Source of the DNA: Ferrimonas sp. YFM
GTDB lineage: Bacteria; Pseudomonadota; Gammaproteobacteria; Enterobacterales; Shewanellaceae
Assembly (NCBI RefSeq): GCF_030296015.1
Contig: NZ_AP027368.1
Location: 4,574,839 to 4,638,838, forward strand
DNA length: 64,000 bases
Direction: 5' to 3'
The notes under the pieces were generated by a model, which worked only from the letters and a program-made list of their open reading frames with translations, had not been told where the DNA came from and ran no database searches. Both the position numbers and the translations under genes were made by a program. Shown piece by piece: positions 36,622 to 49,340 of the stretch (the stretch's first letter is position 1; each line of letters opens with the position of its first letter).

Positions 36622-37267
36622 TGCTTACTCCCACCGCAACGGATTTAGCGTACAGATGTTCACTGTTTGCTGCGAATCTTACCCAACTCAGACCGGGCAG
36701 GTAAGGTTGATCTCACTTAAATTGTGCAGCAGAGCACGTTAAGCACCAACTGTTCAGACCAGTCATAGAGCAAATTCTCTAGGATCCCATGATTTCAGGG
36801 CTTGCAGAGGAGAAGCGTAAAAAGCAAAGCCCAAGAATACAGGAACAAGTCGACGCCGACCCACAGGTGAATTTCACTGCCTGAGAGGACACAAATAAAG
36901 CTTCAGCATTGTGATCGATAGATGTGTCTTTGCTTAGCTGAAGCGATCATAGCCAATTCATTACTATTTGGTGTGCGCCAGAGAGGCGATTGTGCGTGGG
37001 GCGGCAAGCGCTTCGTTGCTGCTGCTGGAAGGATTACCTTGGCATAACTCCTAAGGCTCACCTCCTGAACCATCAGCACGCTCGGAGCTCATGCATTACC
37101 ACGTGGCCTCCCCTAGCACCGTCATGTTGGCGCACGCCGGTATCCAGAGTCTTTGATTTTAAGGAACGAGAGAAAGTCACTGGATCCTGACGTGCGTCAG
37201 GAAGACGATTGTGCGTGTGGGTTGGGGAGCGCTCCGCAGCCTTCATCGAGCACTCTGGTAGTAGTAA
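36622..37267. other. Gene-free region with foldback repeats downstream of rRNA operon 1
   Basis: No gene is supported. Bases 36970 to about 37015 (GCGCCAGAGAGGCGATTGTGCG) and 37131 to 37260 hold related repeat sequence. Short open frames here lack ribosome sites and family features. Confidence 0.6.
37131..37260. repeat. REP/MITE-like foldback repeat, copy 1
   Basis: The arm GCACGCCGGTATCCAG (37132 to about 37147) is an imperfect inverse of CTGGATCCTGACGTGC (about 37180 to 37195), followed by the tail GAAGACGATTGTGCGTG. A second copy is at 49157 to 49290 with most positions conserved, a partial third tail at about 36970 to 37015, and a fragment at 47779 to 47810. The palindromic arms resemble intergenic REP-type sequences. 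Confidence 0.7.
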
Positions 37268-37297
37268 CGAAAAAAGCCCAACCTTGCGGTTAGGCTT
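37268..37297 (-). terminator. Terminator-like hairpin after the decayed 5S copy
   Basis: AAGCCCAACC, loop TTGC, GGTTAGGCTT with one mismatch; the minus strand ends in a T-run. It has the same layout as the functional terminator at 37449. Confidence 0.7.
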
Positions 37298-37310
37298 TCT
37301 TCTGAATGAG

Positions 37311-37432
37311 TGCCTGACGATGACCGACTCTCACATGAGAGCACCCACTCCACCATCGCTGTTGCAGTGTTTCATTGCTGGGCGCCGGCGGCGGGGAATT
37401 AGCGCATGGGATCAGGGGCCTGATCTCATGCG
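37311..37432 (-). pseudogene. Decayed second 5S rRNA gene
   Basis: The sequence from 37311 (TGCCTGACGATGACC, the 5S 3' end) follows the functional 5S at 37492 closely for about 75 bases (CACCATCGCTGTTGCAGTG, then TTTCATTGCTGGGCGCCGG), with many substitutions. It then has a GC-rich insertion, regains GCATGGGATCAGG, and loses the 5' end. It cannot fold as a complete 5S RNA. It is flanked by its own terminator-like hairpin, so it is a remnant of a tandem 5S. Confidence 0.8.
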
Positions 37433-37448
37433 TACTTAGGACCTAAAA

Positions 37449-37478
37449 CGAAAAAAGCCCGTCCAAAAGGACGGGCTT
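37449..37478 (-). terminator. Terminator of rRNA operon 1
   Basis: Minus-strand AAGCCCGTCC, loop TTTT, GGACGGGCTT, then a T-run; 13 bases after the 5S 3' end. Confidence 0.9.
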
Positions 37479-37491
37479 CTCTCTGAATAAG

Positions 37492-37608
37492 TGCCTGACG
37501 ATGACCTACTCTCACATGGGAACTCCCACACTACCATCGGCGCTACTGTGTTTCACTGCTGAGTTCGGCATGGGATCAGGTGGGACCACAGCGCTATGGT
37601 CGTCAGAC
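37492..37608 (-). rRNA. rrf: 5S ribosomal RNA (operon 1)
   Basis: About 117 bases. The reverse complement contains CACCTGATCCCATGCCGAAC and CGCCGATGGTAGTGTGGGAG, hallmark 5S sequences. The terminal stem GTCTGACGACC pairs with GGTCATCGTCAGGCA. Ends are estimated by comparison with E. coli. Confidence 0.96.
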
Positions 37609-37697
37609 GAATTTGGAACAATTCGCACAAGCTGTTTCTCGTTTGCATTCTCGCAAGCGCTTTTCTATCTGGGATATCAAAACCCATTGGGTGTTGT

Positions 37698-40583
<2,886 letters not shown>

Positions 40584-40943
40584 ATACAACCCCAATAGGT
40601 CTTTTCTGCTGGGTCTTTGTCGCTTATGCGTCGTTGAAATCCTCACTCACTCGGTTATGTGGATGAACCACACGCCCTCGCTCGTTCGGCTTTCGCCTCA
40701 CCTAAGCACCAAATTCCTGCGCAGAAACTACTGAAGTTGCTTAATACGATTAAACAACCAATACGTTAATCTATCGCCAGATATTCAAGGCACTTGCAAA
40801 AATTGCAAATATCTCGAGAAATTATCAGCTTGTCCAAATTGTTAAAGAGCAAGTTTTTGCCTAAGCAAAAACGCCAAAATCACCCCTAAGGATGATTTCA
40901 GACAATCTGTGTGAACACTCAACGCAAAACCGTATCTATTTCG
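40584..40943 (-). other. 16S-23S spacer of operon 1, without tRNA
   Basis: A 360-bp spacer. No tRNA-Ile, tRNA-Ala or tRNA-Glu can be recognised on either strand. An antitermination boxA (TGCTCTTTAACAATT, reverse complement of 40837 to 40851) precedes the 23S. The half next to 16S is nearly identical to operon 2; the half next to 23S is different. Confidence 0.85.
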
Positions 40944-42497
<1,554 letters not shown>

Positions 42498-42820
42498 AAA
42501 AAGTTTTTTGGAATCCGAAAATTCCGACTCAATGAATTACTGAATTAACTTGTTATAGTCACTCAGTGCAACATTGATATATGAGATATCAATCCTGCGC
42601 GAGTGCCCACACAGATTGTCTGACTAATTGTTAAAGAGCAGTGCAACGTTGTTTTCGTTGCTGAGGCTGCGCATTCTACGCTTTCCTCATCCCCCGTCAA
42701 GCCCTATTTTCAAAGGTTTTTCCGGGTGTCGATGTTTTGCTCGGCGTCCGTTTTCCTTCCGCTTTGCCCCGTCGACAGGGAGCGCATTATAGGGGCTGGG
42801 ATTAACTTGGCAAGGCGATT
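42498..42820 (-). promoter_or_regulatory. rRNA operon 1 leader and P1 promoter
   Basis: Minus-strand -35 TTGCCA (42808 to 42813), 16-base spacer, -10 TATAAT (42786 to 42791), followed by a GC-rich discriminator GCGCTCCCTG. Upstream is an A/T-rich UP-like stretch (about 42820 to 42840). The leader carries boxA TGCTCTTTAACAATT (42626 to 42640). Bases 42841 to 43052 hold no gene and include the upstream region of the antiporter gene. Confidence 0.85.
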
Positions 42821-43052
42821 TTGAAACTTTTTTCAGGATAATTGGCCAATCGCTTAACCACACCGCATTCACACAACAAACCCACAGAGTTATCCACAAT
42901 CTTAAATATAAAAGGCAGGAAGATTAGGTAAATTCGGCCTGACCAGTAACTGAGCTCGAAAATTCCAGGCGTGAAATTCTCAGGCGTAAGCCACTAAAGT
43001 GTAATTAAACTGGTTACAATACAGGCATCTATTACTCTCAAGGAGACTTTGG

Positions 43053-44648
43053 ATGGATCCCCTCCTTCTACTTATACCTCTCCTCCTCGCCCTGGGGGCC
43101 GTACGCATCGGCCTTCCCCCGCTGATCGGGTATCTGGCCGCAGGCTTTGCCCTCTACGCCGCCGGCATCGATGCTTTGGAGTTCCTGACACCCATCGCCG
43201 ATCTCGGCGTACTGCTTCTGCTGTTTGCCATTGGCCTGAAGCTGGACCTGAGCAGCCTGGCCAGGCGAGAGGTGTGGGGTACGGCAACCACCCATATGCT
43301 GATCACCGTCTTCATTGCGGCGCTCTTTATTAAGACAATGGCACTGGTTGGGCTGGGCATGTTCGACCAACTGTCCAACACCCAGATTCTGACTCTGGGG
43401 TTTGCATTGAGCTTCTCCAGCACGGTGTTTGCCATTAAGACTCTTGAGGAGAGTGGCGACTTGGCCTCACTCTATGGCCGCACCGCCATCGGCATTCTGA
43501 TCATGCAGGACATCTTTGCCGTGGTATACCTTACCGCAAGCAAGGGGGTGTGGCCCTCCCCCTGGGCATTTGCCCTATTGGCCCTGCCCCTGCTCCGACC
43601 GCTGCTGTTCAGGATGATGAAGAGCAGTGGCCATGGTGAGATGCTGGTGCTCTTCGGCCTGGTGATGGCATTGGTCCCCGGTGCCGCCCTGTTTGGCGCC
43701 GTAGGCCTGAAACCGGATCTGGGCGCTCTGATTATGGGCATTCTCCTGGCTGGCCACGCCAAGTCTTCCGAGCTGTCCAAATCCCTGTTCCTCTTTAAAG
43801 AGCTTTTCCTTGTCGCCTTCTTCCTTACCATAGGCCAGCAAGGCATCCCCTCCATGGAAGAGATCACCACAGCGCTGACTCTGTTGATACTGCTGCCCCT
43901 TAAGCTGATGTTGTTCCTCGGGCTACTGCTGTTTTTCCGCTTCAGGTTACGCACCGCCTTTATGTCGTCGCTGACACTGGGCAACTTCAGCGAGTTTGGC
44001 TTGATTGTGATGACAGCTGCCATCGCCACCGGCACCCTGGATGCCAGCTGGCTGAGAGTTATGGCACTGATGGTGGCCTTCAGTTTCCTGATTGCCGCGC
44101 CATTGGACCGTATGGCGCAGGGCCTCTACCACTGGCTGCAGCCCAAACTGCAACATCGCCAGCGCACCCCCCTTCATCCTGAGGATCAGCCCATCCACCT
44201 GGGGGAGCCCAAGATCCTCATCTTTGGTATGGGCCGAATCGGTTCGGCAGCCTATGACTCTCTCAATGAGGCGCACCAAGGTCAGGTTCTCGGTATTGAC
44301 CATAAGCAGGAGATCATCGAGCGTCATCACAAAGAGCAGCGCAATGCAGTTCTGGGTGACGGTACTGACTCAGACTTCTGGGATAAGTTGGTGCCCACCT
44401 CCAGTGTGGATCTGATCGTACTGGCGATGCCCTCCCACCTGGGTAACCTGCATACCGCCGAGCTGCTGTTCAACAGTGACTATCGAGGCAAGGTTACCGC
44501 GATTGTGCGTTACCCCGATGAGGAGGAAGCTCTTCTGGAGATGGGGGTGCACAGCGTCTACAACATCTATCAGGCTGCGGGTACCGGCCTGGCCGATCAG
44601 GTTATGGACACCCTCCCCAGCTCCCTCAGCAGCAAACCCTCTCTCTGA
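43053..44648 (+). CDS. Kef-type cation:proton antiporter with RCK domain
   Basis: A CPA2-family potassium/proton exchanger. Of 531 residues, about the first 365 form 11 to 12 TM helices (MDPLLLLIPLLLALGAVRIG, then LGVLLLLFAIGLKLDL and the family motif FSSTVFAIKTLEESGD at about 130). The last 150 contain an RCK N-domain with a Rossmann signature ILIFGMGRIGSAAYDSL (about 389 to 405) and GDGTDSDFWDKL. It resembles E. coli YbaL/KefB, shortened at the C-terminus (no RCK C-domain evident). It has its own terminator and no KefF-like partner. Confidence 0.88.
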   Translation: MDPLLLLIPLLLALGAVRIGLPPLIGYLAAGFALYAAGIDALEFLTPIADLGVLLLLFAIGLKLDLSSLARREVWGTATTHMLITVFIAALFIKTMALVGLGMFDQLSNTQILTLGFALSFSSTVFAIKTLEESGDLASLYGRTAIGILIMQDIFAVVYLTASKGVWPSPWAFALLALPLLRPLLFRMMKSSGHGEMLVLFGLVMALVPGAALFGAVGLKPDLGALIMGILLAGHAKSSELSKSLFLFKELFLVAFFLTIGQQGIPSMEEITTALTLLILLPLKLMLFLGLLLFFRFRLRTAFMSSLTLGNFSEFGLIVMTAAIATGTLDASWLRVMALMVAFSFLIAAPLDRMAQGLYHWLQPKLQHRQRTPLHPEDQPIHLGEPKILIFGMGRIGSAAYDSLNEAHQGQVLGIDHKQEIIERHHKEQRNAVLGDGTDSDFWDKLVPTSSVDLIVLAMPSHLGNLHTAELLFNSDYRGKVTAIVRYPDEEEALLEMGVHSVYNIYQAAGTGLADQVMDTLPSSLSSKPSL

Positions 44649-44654
44649 CAATCC

Positions 44655-44675
44655 GGGCGGCTCTGCCGCCCTTTT
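44655..44675 (+). terminator. Rho-independent terminator after the antiporter gene
   Basis: GGGCGGC, loop TCT, GCCGCCC, then TTTTC; starts 7 bp after the stop codon. Confidence 0.9.
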
Positions 44676-44792
44676 CTATTCCCTTAGGGGTAACTCCTCC
44701 CCGACGATACGTGATCCAGATCTCAACCCTCTCCTTCCTGCAAATCGTCCGTTGCCAATACTTGAGTATTTTACTAAGGTTTTCCCAATCTA

Positions 44793-44815
44793 TTGATGCA
44801 TTGAAAATGCACCTT
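44793..44815. promoter_or_regulatory. Putative NsrR operator upstream of norB
   Basis: GATGCATTGAAAATGCACC is a near-palindrome (ATGCATT-GA-AAATGCA) that fits the known NsrR consensus built on ATGCATTT-N-AAATGCAT. It lies 50 bp upstream of the norB start. NsrR is a nitric-oxide-sensing repressor; its gene is not in the window. Confidence 0.7.
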
Positions 44816-44864
44816 TAAATAACTCACCCTCAACAAACGACAAAACCAGATAGCAGGTACGGTT

Positions 44865-47135
44865 ATGAGTCGACAAAAAATCATACTTTGGGCGCTGATA
44901 CTCTCCTGTCTCGCCTCTTTCACCGTGTTGCTCTCCATGGGCAGCAGTACCTATCGAGAAATGCCCCCCATTCCTACACAGGTCGTCAGCGATGATGGCC
45001 GGGTACTTTTCTCCGAAGAGGATATTCAACAGGGCCAGATGGCCTGGCGCTCCATGGGTGGCCACCAACTGGGCTCCATCTGGGGCCACGGCTCCTATGT
45101 TGCACCAGACTGGAGTGCCGACTGGCTGCACAGAGAACTGATGGCCTGGCTCGAAATCCAGGCCCAGGATCAGTTTGGCCAAGCTTACGAGACCCTGAGC
45201 GAAGCTCGCCAAGGCGGGTTGCAGGCCGAACTCAAAGCGGACGTTCGTCGCAATCGCTATAACCCGGCCAATGGCACCATCACCATATCCAACACCCGCT
45301 TTGATGCCATTAACCGGGTTCAGGCGCATTACCTCTCCCTGTTCAGTGATGATCCTGAACTTCAGCCCCTTAGGGAACAGTACGCCATGAAGGAGGGTAC
45401 CCTGCCTTCCCTGGAGCGACGCCAGGACCTGACCGCCTTCATCTTCTGGAGTGCCTGGGCAACCACCACCGATCGCGCAGACCAGCCCGGCGTGTCCTAC
45501 ACCAACAACTGGCCCCATGAGCCCCTGGTGGACAACCAGCCCACCTCCTCCATTACGGTCTGGTCCATCTTGTCCGTGGTGGTGCTGATCTTTGGTGTCG
45601 CAGCGCTGGCCTGGTACCACTCCACCCTGAAGCATGACCCTCTGCCGACCCCGGCGAAGGAAGACCCCATCTTCAGCCACCAACCCACTGCCTCTCAGCG
45701 TGCATTGGGCAAGTACTTCCTCACTGCCATCGGCCTGTTCATGCTGCAGATCGTCCTGGGTGGGATCACCGCCCACTACGCGGTTGAAGGCCAACAGTTC
45801 TACGGTATCCCCCTGTCCGATATCCTTCCCTACTCCCTGACCCGAACCTGGCACACTCAACTCGCGGTGTTCTGGATTGCCACCCTTTGGCTGGCAACCG
45901 GGCTCTATATCGCGCCAGCACTCTCCGGAGGCCGTGAGCCCAAGTGGCAAAAGCTGGGTGTAAACCTGCTTTGGCTGGCCCTGCTGATCGTGGTTCTGGG
46001 ATCCATGGCCGGGGAATGGTTGGCGGTTCAGCAGGTGCTGGACATCGATCTGAGCTACTGGTTTGGTCACCAGGGGCATGAGTACATCGACCTGGGGCGC
46101 TTCTGGCAGATGCTGTTGATGGTCGGCCTGCTTATCTGGCTTGGCCTGGTGACCGCCGCCATTCGCCCCGCACTCAGCGAGCAAAACGACCACAAACCGG
46201 TGATCTGGCTGCTCTATGTATCGGTGGTGGCCATTGGTCTGTTCTATGGCGCTGGCCTGATGATGGGCAAACACACCAACCTGGCCATGGCTGAGTACTG
46301 GCGCTGGTGGGTAGTTCACCTGTGGGTAGAGGGCTTCTTTGAAACCTTTGCCACCGCCGTGATTGCCCTGATGTTTGTCCGCCTGGGACTGATTCGTGCC
46401 CGCAGTGCCAACGCTGCGGTGTTGTTCGCCACCTTGATATTCCTTTCCGGAGGAATCATCGGTACCGCGCACCACTGGTACTTCACCGGTACTCCGACGT
46501 CGGTACTGGCCTGGGGCTCCATCTTCTCCGCCCTGGAGGTGGTCCCTCTGGCACTGATCGGCTTTGAGGCCTATGAGCAGTATCGTCTTCGCAACGCGGC
46601 CAGCTGGATGACCAACTACAAGTGGGCCATCATGTTCTTCGTGGCGACCGCCTTCTGGAATATGTTTGGTGCCGGCATGTTAGGCTTCCTGATCAACCCT
46701 CCCATCTCGCTCTACTATGTGCAGGGACTGAACACCACGGCCGCCCACGGACACGGTGCCTTTATGGGTGTATACGGTATGCTGGGCATCGGCCTGATGC
46801 TGTTCTGTATGATGGGACTCAGTAAAGGGCGCGGCTGGAATCAGAACCTGCTGAAATGGGCCTTCTGGTGCATGAACATCGGCCTGATGGCGATGCTGGT
46901 GATGTCTCTGCTTCCCGTTGGCATCATCCAGTTCTTTGCCGCCATCGACCACGGCTACTGGTTCGCACGCTCACCTGAAGTTCTTCAGAGTGACCTGGTA
47001 CGACAGTTGGTGTGGTGGCGAGTGCCTGGTGATATCCTGTTTGCCGTAGGTGGCATGTTTATCGCCATGTTCCTCTTTGGCTTGGTAAAGGCCAGCCTGG
47101 CCGCCAAACGCGCTAAAAAACTGGCTACCGCCTGA
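44865..47135 (+). CDS. norB: Quinol-dependent nitric oxide reductase (qNOR, NorB)
   Basis: Reduces two NO to N2O with quinol electrons in the inner membrane. The 756 residues are the usual qNOR length. TM1 is at the N-terminus, then a soluble periplasmic-type domain (about 30 to 215, MAWRSMGGHQLGSIWGHGSY), then the 12-TM haem-copper-oxidase-like core. Conserved elements seen: TRTWHTQLAVFWIAT (about 325 to 339), HLWVEGFFETFATA (about 484; metal-site His and Glu), HHWYFTG (about 535) and AAHGHGAFMGVYGMLGIG (about 626; haem ligands). A separate NorC is not needed. It is followed by ygbA, with an NsrR-like site upstream. Confidence 0.95.
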   Translation: MSRQKIILWALILSCLASFTVLLSMGSSTYREMPPIPTQVVSDDGRVLFSEEDIQQGQMAWRSMGGHQLGSIWGHGSYVAPDWSADWLHRELMAWLEIQAQDQFGQAYETLSEARQGGLQAELKADVRRNRYNPANGTITISNTRFDAINRVQAHYLSLFSDDPELQPLREQYAMKEGTLPSLERRQDLTAFIFWSAWATTTDRADQPGVSYTNNWPHEPLVDNQPTSSITVWSILSVVVLIFGVAALAWYHSTLKHDPLPTPAKEDPIFSHQPTASQRALGKYFLTAIGLFMLQIVLGGITAHYAVEGQQFYGIPLSDILPYSLTRTWHTQLAVFWIATLWLATGLYIAPALSGGREPKWQKLGVNLLWLALLIVVLGSMAGEWLAVQQVLDIDLSYWFGHQGHEYIDLGRFWQMLLMVGLLIWLGLVTAAIRPALSEQNDHKPVIWLLYVSVVAIGLFYGAGLMMGKHTNLAMAEYWRWWVVHLWVEGFFETFATAVIALMFVRLGLIRARSANAAVLFATLIFLSGGIIGTAHHWYFTGTPTSVLAWGSIFSALEVVPLALIGFEAYEQYRLRNAASWMTNYKWAIMFFVATAFWNMFGAGMLGFLINPPISLYYVQGLNTTAAHGHGAFMGVYGMLGIGLMLFCMMGLSKGRGWNQNLLKWAFWCMNIGLMAMLVMSLLPVGIIQFFAAIDHGYWFARSPEVLQSDLVRQLVWWRVPGDILFAVGGMFIAMFLFGLVKASLAAKRAKKLATA

Positions 47136-47181
47136 TAGCAAGACATGGGGCACAGCAGTGCCCCATATACGGAGTACACAG

Positions 47182-47583
47182 ATGAGCTCAGAGATACTGA
47201 CAGGCAGACTGGCCAAAGAACACAAGACCATCAAGCATATGCTGCAGATCTACTGCAAGGCCCATTGCCAGACGGAATTGAGAACCAATGGTCTTTGCCC
47301 CGACTGTTTGTCTCTGCTGAACTACGCTGAGCAGAAACTGGATCGCTGCCCCTATGGCGAGACTAAGCCGGACTGCGCACGATGCCCCATCCACTGCTAC
47401 AAACCTGAGCCCAGGGCTCAGGCAAGAAAGGCGATGATCTACTCCGGCCCAAGGATGCTTTACCGGCACCCCATAGAAGCGGTTCAACATATATTGGATA
47501 AGCGCCGCCCCATACCGGAGAAGCCTCCGGCAGGCGCCAGCCAATATGCCCGGCGCAAAGCCGCAGCCAAACAGAAACAATGA
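47182..47583 (+). CDS. ygbA: Nitrous-oxide-stimulated promoter family protein YgbA
   Basis: A 133-residue Cys-rich protein matching the YgbA_NO family: KEHKTIKHMLQIYCKAHC, LCPDCLSLLNYAEQKLDRCP, KPDCARCPIHCYKP and YSGPRMLYRHPIEAVQHILD are the family blocks. Nine cysteines suggest metal or Fe-S binding. E. coli ygbA is known to be under NsrR control; its role in recovery from nitrosative stress is not fully defined. The ATG at 47182 has GGAG 8 bases upstream, and the gene lies 46 bp after norB, so they share a transcript. Confidence 0.92.
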   Translation: MSSEILTGRLAKEHKTIKHMLQIYCKAHCQTELRTNGLCPDCLSLLNYAEQKLDRCPYGETKPDCARCPIHCYKPEPRAQARKAMIYSGPRMLYRHPIEAVQHILDKRRPIPEKPPAGASQYARRKAAAKQKQ

Positions 47584-47587
47584 CTCG

Positions 47588-47611
47588 GGGGACCTTCAAG
47601 GTCCCCTTTTT
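47588..47611 (+). terminator. Terminator of norB-ygbA
   Basis: GGGGACC, loop TTCAA, GGTCCCC, then TTTTT; directly after the ygbA stop codon. Confidence 0.92.
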
Positions 47612-47778
47612 ATATCCAACTCACCCCACATCGAACTACTCTCCAACCCTAGAGAGGGGGCTCGCACACACCATACCTATCGATGACTCTGCGCCTCCCC
47701 TAGAACCCTATTGCCGCCAACAGATCCGCTGTCTTACCTCACAGCTGCAGGTTCGCAGAGAGTCTAATTTCAACCTAA

Positions 47779-47810
47779 TGCGGCTCCCCCCAGCACTGTC
47801 ATGCCGGTAT
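47779..47810. repeat. Repeat fragment at the left flank of the insertion sequence
   Basis: CCAGCACTGTCATGCCGGTAT resembles 37113 to 37142 (AGCACCGTCATG, then GCCGGTAT) and stops exactly where the insertion sequence begins. It is the left remnant of a foldback repeat split by the element. Bases 47612 to 47778 show no gene. Confidence 0.55.
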
Positions 47811-47823
47811 ATGGACTCCTCCC

Positions 47824-48039
47824 GAGTTTCAACCTCCAGCGCAGACAGACAAAGTAAGATGCAGGCGTATATTCGGGCTCTTGATGGGTTGCGATCCCTG
47901 GCCACTGATGTTTTCGCACCACCATGCCTCTACGCGAACGCGGAATTGAATTCTCGCCGGCAAGATCAGGCTCTTGGTGGTCGGTCTCACCTGTTTGTTA
48001 TGCGCTCTTGGTTGTCACTCTTAACTCTTGAATCGATGG
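47824..48039 (-). ncRNA. Possible bridge/seek RNA region of the IS1111-type element
   Basis: A 216-bp non-coding segment between the transposase stop and the 3' inverted repeat. In IS1111-type elements the guide (seek/bridge) RNA is known to be encoded on this side. No obvious complement to the flanking target was found by eye beyond short matches, so this is placed by position only. Confidence 0.4.
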
Positions 48040-49077
48040 TTAGATAGCTTGAGGTTGTTGATAATCCTGATCTCGGTGCAACATGGCCCAGGCAGTGCGA
48101 ATGGTTTTGTTAACTAGCGCCACTGCCGCACGTCGAAGCCCGCGTCGCTCGATAATTGCCAACAGCCATTTTTCTTTGAGTGTCTTAGGTGGCCTACGGC
48201 CTAATTGCATGGCCACAGCTAATGCCCCCTGAATCAGGTTGGCGCGCAGCCGCTTATGGCCAATCCGCTTGCCAATACCACCTAAAGAAGTGACGCCCCC
48301 GGTACTGAATTGTTTAGGCGTCACTCCAATGCAGGCCGCGGCTTCCCGGCCATTCTTAAACCCTTCACCACGCTCACCTAAGATGAGATACAAGGCCAAG
48401 GCATTAACCTCGCCAACGCCTTCAAGCTTCATGAGCCTCTTGCAGGGCGACTGCTGCTTTATCAATTCTGATAGCTGATTCTCTATTTGTTTGAGCTCAT
48501 CTCTCCCCCGTTGCCATTGCTGGTACACCTTTGAAAGCTGAGCTTTGAAGGCCTGAGGAAGAAGCTCAGACGAGCCGTCTAGAAGCTCTGGCATGATCCG
48601 TATAAGTGCTGTATTCCCTTTGGCGATGGTGATACCAAACTCATAGAGCAAGCTACGCATCATGTTGCTGGTTGAGCGGTTATGATCCAGCCAGTGCTGA
48701 CGCATCCGCTCAATGCTTTGCAAAGCTTGTTGTTCAACCGATTTGACTGCTGCAGAGCGAGTGCTTGGCTGACGGGCTGCTATCGCGATGGCCAGTGCAT
48801 CGTTGCTATCGGTTTTATGGCCCTGCCGATATGGGGTGACTGTTTTGGGGGCGATGATCATGACGGAGTGGCCAAAAGATTCAGCGAAGCGGCCCCAGTA
48901 GTGGGCGGAGCCACAGGCCTCCACGGCAACAATGGAGGGTTTCTGCTTGGCCAGCCATTGCTCAAGTCGTGCGCGTGACATACTGCGGTTATTCAACACT
49001 TGATGTTCCGGACTGAGCGTTGCCACTTGGAAAGAAGATTTTGCCAGGTCGATGCCGATGATATTAAGGTTAAGCAT
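48040..49077 (-). CDS. IS110-family DEDD transposase
   Basis: A 345-residue transposase that uses a RuvC-like active site. The N-terminal DEDD domain shows IGIDLAKSSFQVA (Asp, about 7 to 19), IVAVEACGSAHYWGR (Glu, about 55) and GHKTDSNDALAIAIAARQP (Asp pair, about 97). The C-terminal Transposase_20 domain has LMKLEGVGEVNALALYLILG (about 210) and a Ser-containing FSTGGVTSLGGIGKRIGHKRLR (about 258). The start is the ATG at 49077 (MLNLNIIGID); longer frames run outside the element. It appears intact, so the element could be active. Confidence 0.92.
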   Translation of the reverse strand: MLNLNIIGIDLAKSSFQVATLSPEHQVLNNRSMSRARLEQWLAKQKPSIVAVEACGSAHYWGRFAESFGHSVMIIAPKTVTPYRQGHKTDSNDALAIAIAARQPSTRSAAVKSVEQQALQSIERMRQHWLDHNRSTSNMMRSLLYEFGITIAKGNTALIRIMPELLDGSSELLPQAFKAQLSKVYQQWQRGRDELKQIENQLSELIKQQSPCKRLMKLEGVGEVNALALYLILGERGEGFKNGREAAACIGVTPKQFSTGGVTSLGGIGKRIGHKRLRANLIQGALAVAMQLGRRPPKTLKEKWLLAIIERRGLRRAAVALVNKTIRTAWAMLHRDQDYQQPQAI

Positions 49078-49156
49078 GTATGGGCTCCTTTCGCTGTTAG
49101 AGCGGTTGTGGTGACTTAACTCTAGCCCCTTAGGGGAGGGAGGAGTCCATACATCG

Positions 49157-49290
49157 CGCACGCCGGTATCCAGAGTCTTTGATTTAAGGGTCGAAAGAAA
49201 GCCACTGGACCCTGGCGTGCACCAGGGAGACGATTGTGCGTGTGGTGACGGGAGCACTTCGTAGCCTTCTCTCAGCAACCTGGAAGTTAT
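49157..49290. repeat. REP/MITE-like foldback repeat, copy 2
   Basis: GCACGCCGGTATCCAGAGTC, then CACTGGACCCTGGCGTGC and GACGATTGTGCGTGTGG match copy 1 at 37131 to 37260 nearly base for base. It lies downstream of rRNA operon 2, the same relative place as copy 1 after operon 1. Confidence 0.72.
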
Positions 49291-49303
49291 AAACAGCAGA
49301 AAC

Positions 49304-49332
49304 GACAAAACCCAGCTCAAGGCTGGGTTTTA
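49304..49332. terminator. Terminator-like hairpin after the tRNA-Asp remnant
   Basis: AAAACCCAGC, loop TCAAG, GCTGGGTTTT with A/T flanks on both strands. Confidence 0.8.
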
Positions 49333-49340
49333 TCTAAATA

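Larger units (their letters stand above)
47811..49150 (-). mobile_element. IS110-family (IS1111-type) insertion sequence
   Basis: A 1,340-bp element bounded by perfect 13-bp inverted repeats ATGGACTCCTCCC (47811 to 47823) and its complement (49138 to 49150). Inverted ends are typical of the IS1111 subgroup. It contains one DEDD transposase and a 216-bp non-coding stretch after the transposase. It sits in a foldback repeat whose parts lie on both sides (47779 to 47810 and 49157 to 49290). Confidence 0.85.

Noticed and set aside
36990-37439. Short open frames in the gene-free region after the acyl-CoA ligase.
   Set aside because: They lie across repeats and the decayed 5S copy and have no ribosome sites.
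40584-40943. tRNA-Ile, tRNA-Ala or tRNA-Glu in the rRNA spacers.
   Set aside because: Searched by eye on both strands for T-arm and anticodon-loop signatures; none found in either spacer.
44790-46475. A 561-codon open frame on the minus strand opposite norB.
   Set aside because: norB is certain. The antisense frame has the usual Gly/His/Gln-rich shadow composition and no ribosome site.
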